Counted from the first letter of the stretch, positions 13,201-23,689 are shown. The stretch is 64,000 nucleotides of DNA from Diphasiastrum complanatum (GCA_029204225.1 CM055102.1:19468688-19532687); one strand, 5' to 3'. Notes: generated by a model not told the origin, from the sequence alone. Program-made: numbers and translations.

Positions 13201-15361
13201 CTCTTTCCAATTCTTCTGCCTTCATAAGTTGGTTATGATTGATTCATGTGTATTTCTTGTCCATACTAGTTTGCAAATGCAAACATTAATGGGTGCAAAT
13301 TTAAGTGATAAATTGAATTCCTACTGGATCTTGTGTAACTTTTTGAGTAATTTCTAAAAGAGGGACAAATCTGAAATTTGTGTTTTTAGCATGAATTATG
13401 GTTGTCTGCAGCTTAGAATCATGTTGGAAATTTATTTTCTTGAAGAATGAGAAGTTTCCTACCATTTTCAAGTTACATTTTTGAGAATTCATCATGCTGG
13501 AATCTGTTTTCTCTTTTATAGAGTTCGTTTTTTAGATCAGTTCTATGATCATCTTTACATAGAGAATTGTGCACCAATAATGTCGGCCTTTTTGCCATGT
13601 GTTAAATCTCTATTTTGATGTGATAATCTTGTTAGGGAGAGTGCATTTTGGACCTTATTCTTTTGAATAGGGAGAGAAAAAGTATTAAGTCATTTACTCC
13701 TTATCATACATTTGATTTCCTATTTAAAATTTTGATACCATTGAGCATTTTTAATCCTACAAGATAGGTACACATCATGGAAGAGAAATTTGGTGGAACA
13801 CAGTTCCATTGTCTAATCTGTTAGCAGGTACCTTGGAGTGAGCTTTGCTGGAGCATTTATGGTTGCAATAGTTGTTTTTCTATATAATATACACGAACAC
13901 AAATCTTGAATCCATAACCCAAGGCAAAGCAAAATTTGAAGTGATAACTAAATGGAAGTGGGAGCAAGTTTTTGATTTGAAACTTTACTGCTATTTCGCA
14001 CATGTGAAATCCTTTGCACACGGGTGGTCATAAGAAGAAGAGTGCTGAACAAGTTAGCCAGAGTTGCGTTATGAGCATCAGCTCAACCTATTTTTGTTGG
14101 TGCATTTATCAGTTTAGCTATATTATTACAGGATAAGATGAATTCCATATTCAGAGTTCGATCTCAAATAGCTGGCCATAGATCAGTGGGGATCTACCAA
14201 TAGTATTCCTGTTTTTATACTAAAGACTAAATCAAATGCAAGTACAAAATGAAGGAATTCAGAACTTACATTAAAACACAGTTATTGTCAAAACTGTTGC
14301 AATTAAGCCTGATTGTTATGGCATATTTCTCTTGAATCCTGAAGAATGCAAGACATGGTCTGGTTCTGGGATGACCATAAAGCCCTCGCAATGTACTTAA
14401 CTCCAGAAGAGGCAACAATAATGTATTGATGAGGCCCTTATCATCTTACTACCTTAGGAGGATGTTGGCCGCGCATCTGTGATGATCTGACCGATAATAA
14501 GATCAGGGAGAGGCTATTCGTTTAGAACCATATGTTGATCTTCCTGTGGAGTATCAATCTTTGTTGTTGAGTCTTCTTCTACTTTGGAGGCACAACTCAG
14601 ATGGAAGTTCTATCATCAGAGTAGATCCATCTACATTGTTCTCTTACCTTCAGTTTTTGTAGTGGCATTGATAAGCTGACCAGGCGGTTCACTGAAGCTG
14701 TTGATGGGTGCTAATGCTATTGTTGATGTTGCTGCTTGAGGAGGAACTAAAGGAGTAGGGGTTTGAAGCCTCACTTGACTTGACCACCATGTTTGATGTC
14801 TGAAGCTAAGGTTGAACTCATTTATTAAACATATGGAGCCTTTAAAGTCCATAAAGGCAAAATTGGATTTTGTTATCTAGTTGGTCATTGGATTTGAGAT
14901 GGACTATCTAGAGTTACCTGAAGGTTCTGTTATAGAGGAAGAACGGGATCCTATTTGGTCTAAGCAAGTACCCTAGGCACGACAAACTAAAGACAATTTT
15001 CTTGGTTGGTGTTTTTTGGAGAACTGCAGTTTCTTCCTTATGCTTCGAGAAAATATTATATTCTTTAGGGATTGAGAGATTCTAACTGGCAGTTGAGCAC
15101 AGATCTCTTGCTGCTGTGGAATCTATTTTTTGGATGACCTGTGGTGACATGATCTATCATACAGTTCGGACGGTTATTGTACCATATCTCATACTTTCTT
15201 GTCTTGAGAGCTAGAAATTTTTGTCTAGTCTTGATAGACTAATCATTTTATCTAGTAGTTGTTTGTTAATGGAGACATTTATATGCTCGTTTCAGTATTT
15301 ATCGTACTTGAGATGTATTTACTTGGTCTTATATGCCTTTTGGCATTAACTGACATTAACA

Positions 15362-15458
<97 letters not shown>

Positions 15459-16794
15459 GCGGCCAGCGATGGCCTAGCTCCATCGCTCCAATGTGGCGCC
15501 AACCTGTGCAACCTGCGGATCTGCCCCATCGCTGCCCATCGCGACTGCTCCATCGTTGTCCAGGCTGGTGCCCTACCGCTACAGGTGTGCCCTCGCAATT
15601 GCTGATCTATACCTCTGCAGGTTTGAGCGCCCTCCTCCATCGCAATAAGATATGCCACGTCGCAAAGGAGCCGTTGCCTTTACTCCTGAACCATCCTCCG
15701 TTTCCAGCATGGTTTCAGCATCTTCCTTACAGTCAGATCCGCCTACCCCTTCTCCTTCTATGCCGGTTGCAGTTCCTATCTTCCCATCAAACCGTGTTCT
15801 GGCAATAGTGAAACTATTGTAGCTATTCCCTTGACTCCAGACACTCCAGAAGCACCTGGTTCTTTCCCTCCATATGCCTTCGTCAAACTTCTTCAAGATG
15901 ATCAACTCCGTCTATTTGAATACCTTAACAATCACAGAGAGCAACTGGCTTCTCATGATTCTCTGCTTCTAGTGGTGCAATTGCATCTTCAGAAGTTGGA
16001 TACTTCCATTCAAGAACTCAAGAACGAAGTTGCAGTTATAAAAAGTGGAGCTTATTCTCAAATCGCTACTTTAGCTAATATCCAGCATCTCGAAAATCAA
16101 GTGGAACAGCATCATACGGCTGTCTAGTCATGGGCAGATGTGCTTAAAGGTTCGTCTACAGTTATCTCTCCACCTTCGCCTTCACCTTCGTTTATCTCAG
16201 CCACATTCACTGAGAGCCATCTGCGAGAACATGAAGCTCTCAATGTTCGTGTTAGAGGTACTCCGAACTCTCAAAATGTTGTCGAAGAAGCTGAGAAGTT
16301 TTTGGAAGGAGATCTTCAACACCATAGCAAAGGTATGGAAACTGCCTAACGACCTAAGAAGGACCTGGATACTCTTGTCATCCGCTTCACATCAGTGTCT
16401 CACCAGGGTGAAGTTTTAGGGAAGAGATTCAAATTGCGGGATACCAAAATCTACCTAGACGAAGATCATACCTTCATCCAAGTTCAAGAACGTAAGAAGG
16501 CAAGACAAGAAGCTCTATCAACTGGCAAGCGGCTTATTATCTATCGTGATGGTATTATCAGACTTGTCGATTGGAAGCCTATCGTTAATGAGAAGAATTC
16601 TGAGATAGAGAAATGAAGAGATGTCCAGTTGAACATGTAAATGGTCTACGCACCATATAATCCTGGCTATATGAATCTCTTCTTAGTTAGTTTTGTTATT
16701 TTGCTTTGACGGCACTGATCCGTCTAGTGTCCAACTTTATCTGAGGTACTCGTTCGTCTTATACGCCTTTTGGCATGGAAAAGACGTTAATAAA

Positions 16795-16882
<88 letters not shown>

Positions 16883-17993
16883 CATCATAACCCTACAACA
16901 TTATACGCAATAGAAGCATGGTATACAGGTCCCACCTCACTTAATTGGCACCTGCAGATTACTATGTTTCTTATCATAACAAAGACATAGGCAATGCACT
17001 AACTTGGTCATAATGTGGAAGCTCACAAGCTAGCTCCAAATCAACAAGTAGCAAGTTACAACCACATTATATGAACAAGCACTTAACAAACTTGACCAAA
17101 ATATGTTATACATCTTATCTTGCACTAAAACAGACCTTTGAATGTTTTGAAAGTAAAAGAAAAAATAATTATGTTTTAATGATTTTCTCCACACATTTTT
17201 CCAAAAATTTTAACTAAGGATTTGAGCCATGCAAGCCTGTTTCCATGATCCTTTGCTCCACAACAATGATGCATCAGTTCACAAGTGGGACCTATGGCCT
17301 TTTTGAGGCATGCTTCAACAATTTAGCGTAACATTAGATGACTAAGACCTCTCATAATCAAAAGCAACATAGATATGCAATTACAGCCTACCTAAATTTT
17401 GAAACTGAGATAAAAAAAGAAAAACCACCTCTACGTACCTCACAAGCATTTCTCATCATATGGGGAACAAAGTGGTGGATCTGGAACATACCTTTCCACC
17501 AGGAAGACCTCCATTGGGATCTACTGCAACTGGTGGACAATTTGTATTATGAATGCAATCAACCTTTGCTCCTAGTTGTCTCAACCCTGCTACCAAATCT
17601 CCTATTGGTCTCTCCCTCATGCGTGGAACTCCATCTAAAATGTACCTGCACAATTGGAACAACATGATTACTAAAGCTCCATATTCTTGACTAAGCTAAA
17701 GTCATACATCCCTAGGTAATTAGGGTTAGTTTGGAACTAATTATTGTTAGTTGGCCAATGCAAGCAAGAAGTAGTTAGTGTTTGACCTTGGGTCAAAGGA
17801 AGACCTTCGAAGTCAGGTTATGACTACCCTAGGACAATAATAGCACGCAAAGGACTTAAAGGATTGCCCTAGAAATGGGAGGTGACACACCGGCTAATAG
17901 GTTTTGTGAGGAGCTTGAGGAGACGAGCCTTACATTTGATATCAAAGCTCTTGATTGAGGGAGAGATAGCATGTGAAAAAGCTGCCATGTGTA

Positions 17994-18039
<46 letters not shown>

Positions 18040-18495
18040 TAGATACACTTTTGTATGCATGGGTGAGGGGCCCCATGCATGCTCCTCCCCTCACCCATGC
18101 ATACGCTTTTTTGAACTAAAAGGATGGGGAGGAGGATGCATGTATGGGGAAAAGCATGCATGGCCCTCCTCCCCATGCATACATCAAAGGGGCCCACTCC
18201 AAATTCAAATTACCCTTTACCCACACACATAGTGTTTTGAAGGGCACGTACATACTTAAATTACCCTTTACCCACACACATAGTGTTTTGAAGGGCACGT
18301 ACATACTTTCATGGTGAAAGGTGTTAAACAAAAGGGACTTTCATTATCAAGGATTTCACTAAATTTGAAGGGCACTTTAAGGATTTTTTAAATTATCAAA
18401 CTTTCCACGGGAAAGGCTGAAATAAAAATGCATTTCTATGAAGGAAAAATCGGTTGTGAAGGGCTGGGACGGCTTCAAAACGAAGGCCTGATGGG

Positions 18496-18556
<61 letters not shown>

Positions 18557-21540
18557 CCACTCAGGCCTGCATGGCAGACCTACGTGGCACAGCTTAGTTG
18601 GCTTGTCACACAAGCCTATGTGGCAGACTGCAACATGCCGGCATGGCAGGCATCAAGCCTATGTCATGACTATATGACCTGCCACGCAAGCCTATGTAGG
18701 CCTACGTGGCTTGCCACATGGCAAGTCCCAAGCTTGCGTGGTTTGTCTCATGACATGCCTACATGACCTTGCCACATGGCAATTCCCAAGCTTGCGGTGT
18801 TTGTCTCATGACATGCCTACGTGGCTTGCCACATGGCAGCTTGTGAGCCCCAGCTCTCTCTCTAAGTCCACTCAAGCCTACATGGCAGAGCTTGGTTGGC
18901 TTGCGTATCTATCGTCGGATGCAGGCCTAAAGTCGAGTTCTAAGCAATAGGCACTTAGATTTAGGTGTAGATTAACTTTTGCCAAGCTACAAGTCAATCC
19001 TCTAAGAAAGATAGTCCCCTAAAAAATGTACTTGAATTTAGCACTTCCACGTTAGTGGTCCCACATTTTTGGGGAAATTGACTAGGTTCTAGGTGGACTC
19101 CAATCTCGCCATGATAAATGATTCAAATCTAAAAATACCATCATAATTTTTGAATCTCGATTCATTCAAAGAAGCGCCGTTTCAAAACAGTCCAAATCAA
19201 ATGGACCGTTCGAAGCAGATTATAGTCTTTGAAACAAGGAAAAAAACAAAAAACCGTTTCAAATTATTTTGAAGTGACACAATTTTCTGACTAATTGGAA
19301 GTGTGCCACTCAAGCTTCACATAATTCAAAAGGTCACCTAACCAAGCATAAAGACATACACTTTGAACTAGAATAAGACTTATATTTTGTGCAGGGTTAG
19401 AGAGAGAGAGAGAGACATAAAACAACTAATTCTATGCCCTTCCTTCCCACAAGCCAGAGATTCTCCACTTACCATTTGCTCAATGTCTTGACTCAATGCA
19501 CCTGCTAGTTTCTATCTTACAACTACATAAAGATGGATCTAAATTCTGCCTCCACATGCCAAGGTAGATCACTACTTCGGAGATGTGATGTGATTGTTGT
19601 TGCTAAGATTACATGCTCTAGATTCCTACAAGTTACATGACAAAGTGTGTCAGGGAATAGCTGCGCTAGCATCTGGAAAAACCTAAAACATACCAAGAGG
19701 ATAACGGGACTTTTCACAACTCTGTGCTAAGGAGACCATAACCACATACACATTGGAAATTTTTCTGACAGCTAGCAATAATAGCATTTAGATAATTGCC
19801 CACTGCACAATTCGTATGACACTTGTGCTATTTATCTACCTTGCCTTGCCACCTGCAACCGTAACAGCTGCTGTCAAAGGTCGCATTGCTGTGCCTGCAT
19901 TCCCTAGAAATAGCTTGATCTCTTGTTCTTCCGACCATCCAACAGGGAAGTGACCCCCACAGCCAATAACTGTAGCACGATGTGCAGCACGATCTTCATT
20001 AACTGACAGTCCAAGTGCCTTGAGTGCACCTAACATGTAGTGAACGTCATCACTGTCTAACAGGTTTTCAACAACAGTGGTACCCTGTAAAAAATTTCCT
20101 CTGATTAATCAAAATTTCATTTCATTCTCGCAAATTCTTTTCAAAAGCAATGATTAGCAAAATATTCTATACGAACATGATGCACTCCCCTCTGTACAAC
20201 TTGATGAGAAAGCCAGAAGCACAACTTAGATCAAGAAGGGCCTTCTTAGTTCTTATTGACAGGCCTGCTTTTCACGGATCAGCTCACTTTGAGCAGGATA
20301 TGTCTGCTTTAACCATGAAATAGCTGCCTTTGTAGATGTCTATATATCCATAGGGAGAGAAAGAAGTACTGAAAGTAATTTCAACTACAAATTTTGAGCA
20401 TTGACTATGCATAAGCTGAAAATCAAGGTTCACACGAGCAAAAAATGTCCAGACACTAGCTTTAGCACTTTATAAGCCCCCTCTATTGGAGGCTATATCC
20501 ACTCTCTTAATGGCAGAGCTGGGTTTAAGTCCGCCACGGAGTTTACATCGTTTGAGGCTTGAGCCATGATATTCTGCCGTGCATCATCCATTGCTCATGC
20601 GTTAGATGCGTTGGATGGCTCAAACATGGCAGTTTATAGAGGTACCAATTATCCAGCTGGGTGGGCCAAATTACAGGAGTGCCACTAAGCACCATCGCCA
20701 GAGAAGCCTTATAGCCCCTAGAGAGTGCACAGTTTTAACAATGAATGACCCAAGGAGCATCTTTATCTTCAATGCCAGAGGAATGAAAATATAGGAGGCT
20801 GTCGATACAAAGCGACTATCACGAAAACTTGAAATAAATTGCCTAGACGATTGCAACTGTATATTGACTTTCATAAAAATTGCAATCAATGCTTGAATCA
20901 GAAAATCCTAGCACTGTGAACCTAATCTGATATGCAATCCTGGCTAATTGATAAGACCAATGACATAAGTTTTCAAGCTCCAGCCGCCTACCAAACGGTA
21001 GTAGAAAGCAAGTCGGTGCCAATACAAACCAAGACAGTATCAAAGAGACAATGTGAAAACTTAAGCTTTCACACAAAGTAACCAGGACTTCAGACAATGA
21101 TGAGAACCACTGACCTCTGATAGTGCTGCCAGGAGAAGGATGCGATTTGAAAGAGATTTTGAACCCGGAAGCGTCACAGTCCCGTTTATACACTTCACGG
21201 GCTTCAGAACTACCTCTTCCAAGTGAGATGGTTTTTCTGTAGCTGCCGTCGTAGCTGATGCTGCAACTCTTGCCGCTTGTTGATTTCTTACAACCGGATC
21301 CCTACCTTGTCTATCCAAAGCTTTAACAAGATCAACATCTCCTTGATGGAATTGCTTTGCTCGGATTGCAGTGGGAAAGAAATAAGCCTTCAGAGATAGG
21401 GACGGATTTTTTGAATAAACTGAAGGAGCTGCTAAGCCAGAAACTGGCCTACTCTCACAAGCAAATACCCCCGATTCCCCATCAATGCACTGCAAGGTCT
21501 TACCAAAATCATTAGCAGCAGGAAACCTAAACACGGCCAT
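7081..21540 (-). CDS. EPSPS: 5-enolpyruvylshikimate-3-phosphate synthase, plastid precursor (EPSPS), eight exons
   Basis: EPSPS joins shikimate-3-phosphate and phosphoenolpyruvate in the plastid, the sixth step of the shikimate pathway to chorismate. Exons, in order: 21540-21115, 20084-19840, 17645-17492, 11910-11696, 10882-10765, 9507-9297, 7827-7766, 7296-7081. All junctions are GT-AG and join in phase to 1647 nt, 548 residues plus stop. Residues 1 to about 102 look like a chloroplast transit peptide rich in S, A and R. The mature enzyme has [10 protein letters not shown] (exon 1), [10 protein letters not shown] (203-212), RPIGDL (exon 3), [13 protein letters not shown] (exon 4), MPDVAMTLA (exon 6), KETER (463-467), DDHRMAMAF (506-514) and RKTFP. 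All known substrate-binding residues appear intact. The Thr and Pro of TAMRP are the unmodified, glyphosate-sensitive type. An upstream in-frame ATG at 21639 would add 33 residues; I prefer 21540 because that extra part is acidic. Introns are 0.5-5.6 kb and full of repeats. Confidence 0.95.
7766..7827 (-). CDS. EPSPS: EPSPS exon 7
   Basis: A 62-bp exon found by motif: acceptor TTTCTAG|TTGGAA, donor AGAAAG|GTGAAA. Reads [19 protein letters not shown], with the catalytic KETER glutamate and arginine. Confidence 0.93.
8506..8871. mobile_element. Foldback/MITE-like element in EPSPS intron 6
   Basis: The 39-bp arm at 8506-8544 (starting ATTCAACTATATTCAAGTAG) recurs in reverse complement at 8833-8871 with about two mismatches, enclosing 288 bp without coding potential. 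Size and non-coding interior fit a foldback or miniature inverted-repeat element. I did not find a convincing target duplication. Confidence 0.55.
8960..9260. repeat. Imperfect tandem repeat in EPSPS intron 6
   Basis: Variants of GAGCTTCAAGAGAGAAAAATC and CTTGAA recur about every 40-60 bp, as a diverged AT-rich minisatellite just downstream of the exon 6 donor. Confidence 0.4.
9297..9507 (-). CDS. EPSPS: EPSPS exon 6
   Basis: Acceptor TTGCACAG|GGAGAC, donor AATG|GTATGA leaving one base. Contains [13 protein letters not shown] and [18 protein letters not shown]. Confidence 0.95.
10765..10882 (-). CDS. EPSPS: EPSPS exon 5
   Basis: Acceptor ATGCAG|ATCACC completes an Arg codon; donor CTACAA|GTAATA. 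Reads [20 protein letters not shown] and ends in VGCGTSSLQ. Confidence 0.93.
11696..11910 (-). CDS. EPSPS: EPSPS exon 4
   Basis: Acceptor TTGTCAG|GTAAGA, donor TACAG|GTAGTT. Carries the shikimate-phosphate site [13 protein letters not shown] and [16 protein letters not shown]. Confidence 0.95.
12281..12372 (+). repeat. 25-bp minisatellite in EPSPS intron 3
   Basis: CACTGTTTTTGGC starts at 12281, 12306, 12331 and 12352, giving four units of 25, 25 and 21 bp spacing, each followed by a CTCATGG/CTCCTGG variant. Confidence 0.8.
12456..12475. repeat. 20-bp near-perfect palindrome
   Basis: GTGAACCGTCCACGGTTCAC has two 9-bp arms with a 2-nt centre. Two more GAACCGT copies lie within 30 bp. It falls just left of the LTR/PBS remnant and may belong to that LTR. 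Confidence 0.7.
12500..12646 (+). mobile_element. Copia LTR end and tRNA-Met primer-binding site remnant in EPSPS intron 3
   Basis: TGGTATCAGACCAGGTT at 12630-12646 matches the complement of the plant initiator tRNA-Met 3' end except for one missing base. It directly follows ...CCGACA, as a 5' LTR ending in CA would. The LTR left edge cannot be placed. The following 2.6 kb of intron may be internal sequence of this element, but no conserved domain survives that I can name. Confidence 0.6.
12647..15279. other. Intron 3 interior, probably decayed retroelement sequence
   Basis: No intact frame longer than about 70 codons and no recognised domain. It lies between a copia PBS remnant and a non-LTR element 3' end, so it is probably the eroded body of the copia element, but I cannot show that directly. 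Confidence 0.3.
15280..15457 (+). mobile_element. 3' end and (TC)n tail of a non-LTR element
   Basis: GTCTTATATGCCTTTTGGCAT followed by GACATTAACAAAGC and (TC)n at 15365-15457 closely matches the 3' end of the next element (16757-16878). This is a second, 5'-truncated member of the same family with a simple-repeat tail. Confidence 0.6.
15652..16616 (+). pseudogene. LINE ORF1-like RNA-binding protein relic
   Basis: Starts [10 protein letters not shown] at 15652, shifts frame near 15810, then stays in one frame to 16616 apart from a TAG near 16125 and a TAA near 16348. The middle is a coiled coil ([27 protein letters not shown]). The C-terminal half has [20 protein letters not shown], then [19 protein letters not shown], then KIYLDEDHT and [10 protein letters not shown]. 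This order of coiled coil, RRM-like and C-terminal domain is that of L1-type ORF1 proteins (Transposase_22-like). Not functional as it stands. Confidence 0.6.
16799..16878 (+). repeat. (TC)n microsatellite tail
   Basis: About 40 uninterrupted TC units directly after AATAAAGCTT, acting as the 3' tail of the non-LTR element. Frames of SLSLSL or ERERER across it are artefacts. Confidence 0.9.
17492..17645 (-). CDS. EPSPS: EPSPS exon 3
   Basis: Acceptor TGTGCAG|GTACAT, donor GGAAAG|GTATGT, phase 0 at the end. Reads [18 protein letters not shown] and ends GGLPGGK. Confidence 0.95.
17996..18035. repeat. (AT)n microsatellite in EPSPS intron 2
   Basis: Twenty TA units immediately left of a long hairpin, a sequence likely to extrude or be unstable. 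Confidence 0.9.
18053..18104. repeat. Perfect 18-bp inverted repeat (hairpin) in EPSPS intron 2
   Basis: GTATGCATGGGTGAGGGG (18053-18070) and its exact reverse complement CCCCTCACCCATGCATAC (18087-18104) flank a 16-nt loop. No protein is encoded. Confidence 0.9.
18124..18176. repeat. Second hairpin, 12-bp perfect arms
   Basis: ATGGGGAGGAGG (18124-18135) pairs with CCTCCTCCCCAT (18165-18176). Together with the preceding hairpin it makes a compound foldback region. Confidence 0.85.
18207..18308. repeat. 51-bp tandem duplication
   Basis: The unit starting AAATTACCCTTTACCCACAC at 18207 is repeated almost exactly at 18258, each ending GGGCACGTACATACTT. This looks like a recent local duplication inside intron 2. 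Confidence 0.9.
18497..18553. repeat. (TC)n microsatellite in EPSPS intron 2
   Basis: About 28 TC units. The left flank does not carry the AATAAAGC signature of the two intron 3 elements, so it is not clearly a retroelement tail. Confidence 0.9.
18712..18840 (+). repeat. ~58-bp tandem repeat rich in TGCCACATGGCA
   Basis: TGCCACATGGCA starts at 18712, 18770 and 18827. The first two starts each open a full unit containing CCCAAGCTTGCG and GTTTGTCTCATGACATGCC; the third is partial. Related ACGTGGCA and CATGGCAG words continue on both sides (18560-18900). The words are self-complementary and could fold. Confidence 0.75.
19840..20084 (-). CDS. EPSPS: EPSPS exon 2
   Basis: Acceptor TTACAG|GGTACC in phase 0, donor AAG|GTAGAT leaving two bases. 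Contains the PEP/glyphosate-site loop [14 protein letters not shown]. Confidence 0.95.
21115..21540 (-). CDS. EPSPS: EPSPS exon 1
   Basis: Encodes residues 1-142: transit peptide, then the first conserved block ending in LLLAALSE. The donor is TCAGAG|GTCAGTG, phase 0. The [11 protein letters not shown] start is preferred over the in-frame ATG at 21639. Confidence 0.9.
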
Positions 21541-21940
21541 TGAAAGCAGCTCTCTGGACTCTGGATGCTCCCTCCGAAACAAATGCTCTGAATCTAAAGT
21601 TTCTTCAAGCACAACACCGAGGCAGAGATTCCATAACAAGCTACAGATATCTCTTATTTACACGCCCCAAAGCTGATATACCGCTGCAGCTACTCCCTGA
21701 AAATGGATCGTCACTGTTTCTTCGCCATTGCTGTGGAACACAAATCAAGGCCTATGAACAGCAATCATCAATCGCAACATTCAAGCAAAGATAATATCTG
21801 TGAAGCATGTAGCATCATAGAGCTCCTCCTCCATGCCCAGAGCACATCGCTGCTGCCGATGTCTGGATCGAATGCTTTGCTTTGATTTGGGATGGCAGTC
21901 GCTGTTCGTGGTGTTGGTGCGGAAAACAAAAGACGTCGCT

Positions 21941-22059
21941 ACCTACCCTTCCTACCTGTCATTCAATCCCCTTTTTTAACCTACCCTTCCCATTGGCATG
22001 AAACAAGAAACAATTTGCATTTTGCATTTGTACGAAGCTAAAGAGAGGGAAGGGTAGGT
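21941..22059 (-). promoter_or_regulatory. Cluster of three ACCTACC (AC-I type) boxes upstream of EPSPS
   Basis: ACCTACC occurs at 21941-21947 and 21979-21985 on the plus strand and at 22053-22059 in reverse complement, about 400-520 bp before the EPSPS start codon. The longer word CCTACCCTTCC is shared by the two plus copies and by the inverted copy. AC-I elements are known R2R3-MYB sites in phenylpropanoid promoters, and EPSPS supplies that pathway. A CCAAT word on the minus strand lies at 21992-21996. Function is inferred. Confidence 0.5.
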
Positions 22060-23689
22060 CTTATGCTTGGATGGAGGTCTTTATGCTTTTGGACTCTTGG
22101 GATGGGGGCCACAAGGACTCCCCCAAGCATTACCTCCTCATTCTAGGGCATGGGACCTCCACAAACACGCAAAGCTAGGAGTTTACTCTCAAGGAGCCCC
22201 CCAAGCATTTACTCCCTCGTTCTAGACCATGCATGGGCTCTAAAAAGTGCAGAGCCTGACCCAAAGGAGTTTACTCTCGCCTTAATCCCATGCCTCTACC
22301 TAAGTAATATTGGTTTTAAAATATTCTTTTTTATTGACACCCATTTCCTTGAACACAGTAACATCCAAAGTTTTGAGCAGTATCTTTCATGCAGATGGTT
22401 CAAAAGGCATTTTTCAAGGTTCAAAAGTTAATTTTCAATGGAAAAAAACTCAAAGCAAAATTATGTCGTTGAGAGGTCTTTTCTTGCAGCCCTTTTTGGT
22501 CATTGAATGGCACATGTAATGCAAAATGATTAATATCCTGCTTTACGGGCTTTCTGGCTAGGTACCCTTTGCGCCCATAAATTCAAGGGCAAACATAAGA
22601 GTATGGCAATTGTGTTCAATCAAGCTCAAAAACCATTTGAATATGTATTAAGTGTCTTTTACTCAAAACCTAGTAAGCCTACTTCGACTAGAGGCATGCC
22701 AATTCGCGTAAACCTTTTTTACTTTCTTTTGAGTGCCATAGGAACTCAAATATCATGCACCTCTCAAGAGTTAAGTTGCCTAGTAAATGTTTTGTTCTTG
22801 CAAGGAATTAACTCTCATTAGCATAACTATATAATTGTACACATCTAATCAGTTGCACATTGCTTGCAACTTATGGAAATTACCCACTCAACTGGTATAA
22901 CATAGTACAACATATATCATGTTGTTGTTATGCATGTAAGTACGTAAGTATTCGGATGCTTCCACAATCATACAACTGAGTTTAATGTTTCAATTGCAAC
23001 ATATGTTTGAAAAAAGAAACTATTTACCTAGACAAAAATAAAGAGATAGAGAGAAAGGGGATTGGGGGGGGGGGTGGTTTCCTTTGTGTATTCTCTAAAG
23101 TATGCAATGTTGACTTGACACAAAAAAAAAAGACCAAAATTTGCTACACAGTGTCCATCTATGCAAGGAAACTAGCATGCCCATACAAATATGGGTATGC
23201 ATTTAACCCATTTATAACATAGGTGTTGCCCCCCTCTGATCAACAAACAAAAATCTATGGGTAATGGTAGATCAAGTAGGCCTAGGCTTGTCATTGGAAT
23301 CTTGGGGCTAATTCTTGAACTAGATTTCAAGGAAACTTACTCGAGACAAGTTTTTAATCTCCTTACATGTTTTTTACCATTTGATGATCCTTGTCAGGCA
23401 ATGAGAGCCTTATAGTACTATGATGCATCTAAAAACATAAGTTTTGTCATAGGTTCATTGTGAAATATTAATGAATACTCTAGATTACTAGGCATATAAT
23501 TTAAATCATCAATAGAAGTCACATTTTTTTTTGCTCTTCCATTGCTAGGTGTACTAGTAGAATGAATATTCGAATGCACTAGTTGAAAAAGCAATGCTAA
23601 ACCTTGAGCTAGACCTTGCATATGGAAGCTTATGTGACTAAAAATGTAGAAAGCTTACAAACTTGTCGGACTTTATTTGGGTCAATTTC
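22060..23689. other. Intergenic stretch without a recognised gene
   Basis: Contains an imperfect direct repeat around 22110-22250 (CCCCCAAGCATT...CATTCTAG words twice) and an 11-G run at 23064-23074. No coding frame with a recognisable domain. Confidence 0.45.

Larger units (their letters stand above)
15458..16878 (+). mobile_element. Non-LTR retrotransposon carrying only ORF1, with (TC)n tail
   Basis: The element begins right after the (TC)n tail of a related copy and ends with GACGTTAATAAAGC plus (TC)n at 16799-16878. It holds an L1-like ORF1 relic (15652-16616) and about 180 bp of 3' UTR. No endonuclease or reverse transcriptase ORF lies between ORF1 and the tail. It is either an internally deleted LINE or an ORF1-only non-autonomous family. 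It lies in EPSPS intron 3, antisense to the gene. Confidence 0.6.

Noticed and set aside
14631-14852. Minus-strand Pro/Thr-rich 73-codon frame in EPSPS intron 3
   Set aside because: No homology recognised; lies inside probable decayed retroelement sequence.
15356-15658. Arg/Glu and Ser/Leu repeat proteins over the TC tracts (also 16693-16990 and 18377-18613)
   Set aside because: Pure translation of (TC)n microsatellites; no gene signals around them.
18497-18900. Possible CRISPR-like array of short repeats
   Set aside because: Units are ~58 bp tandem copies without unique spacers in a plant intron; a minisatellite explains them.
21485-21885. Plus-strand frames over EPSPS exon 1 and 5' flank
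   Set aside because: Opposite strand of the EPSPS start; no motif and no similarity that I recognise.
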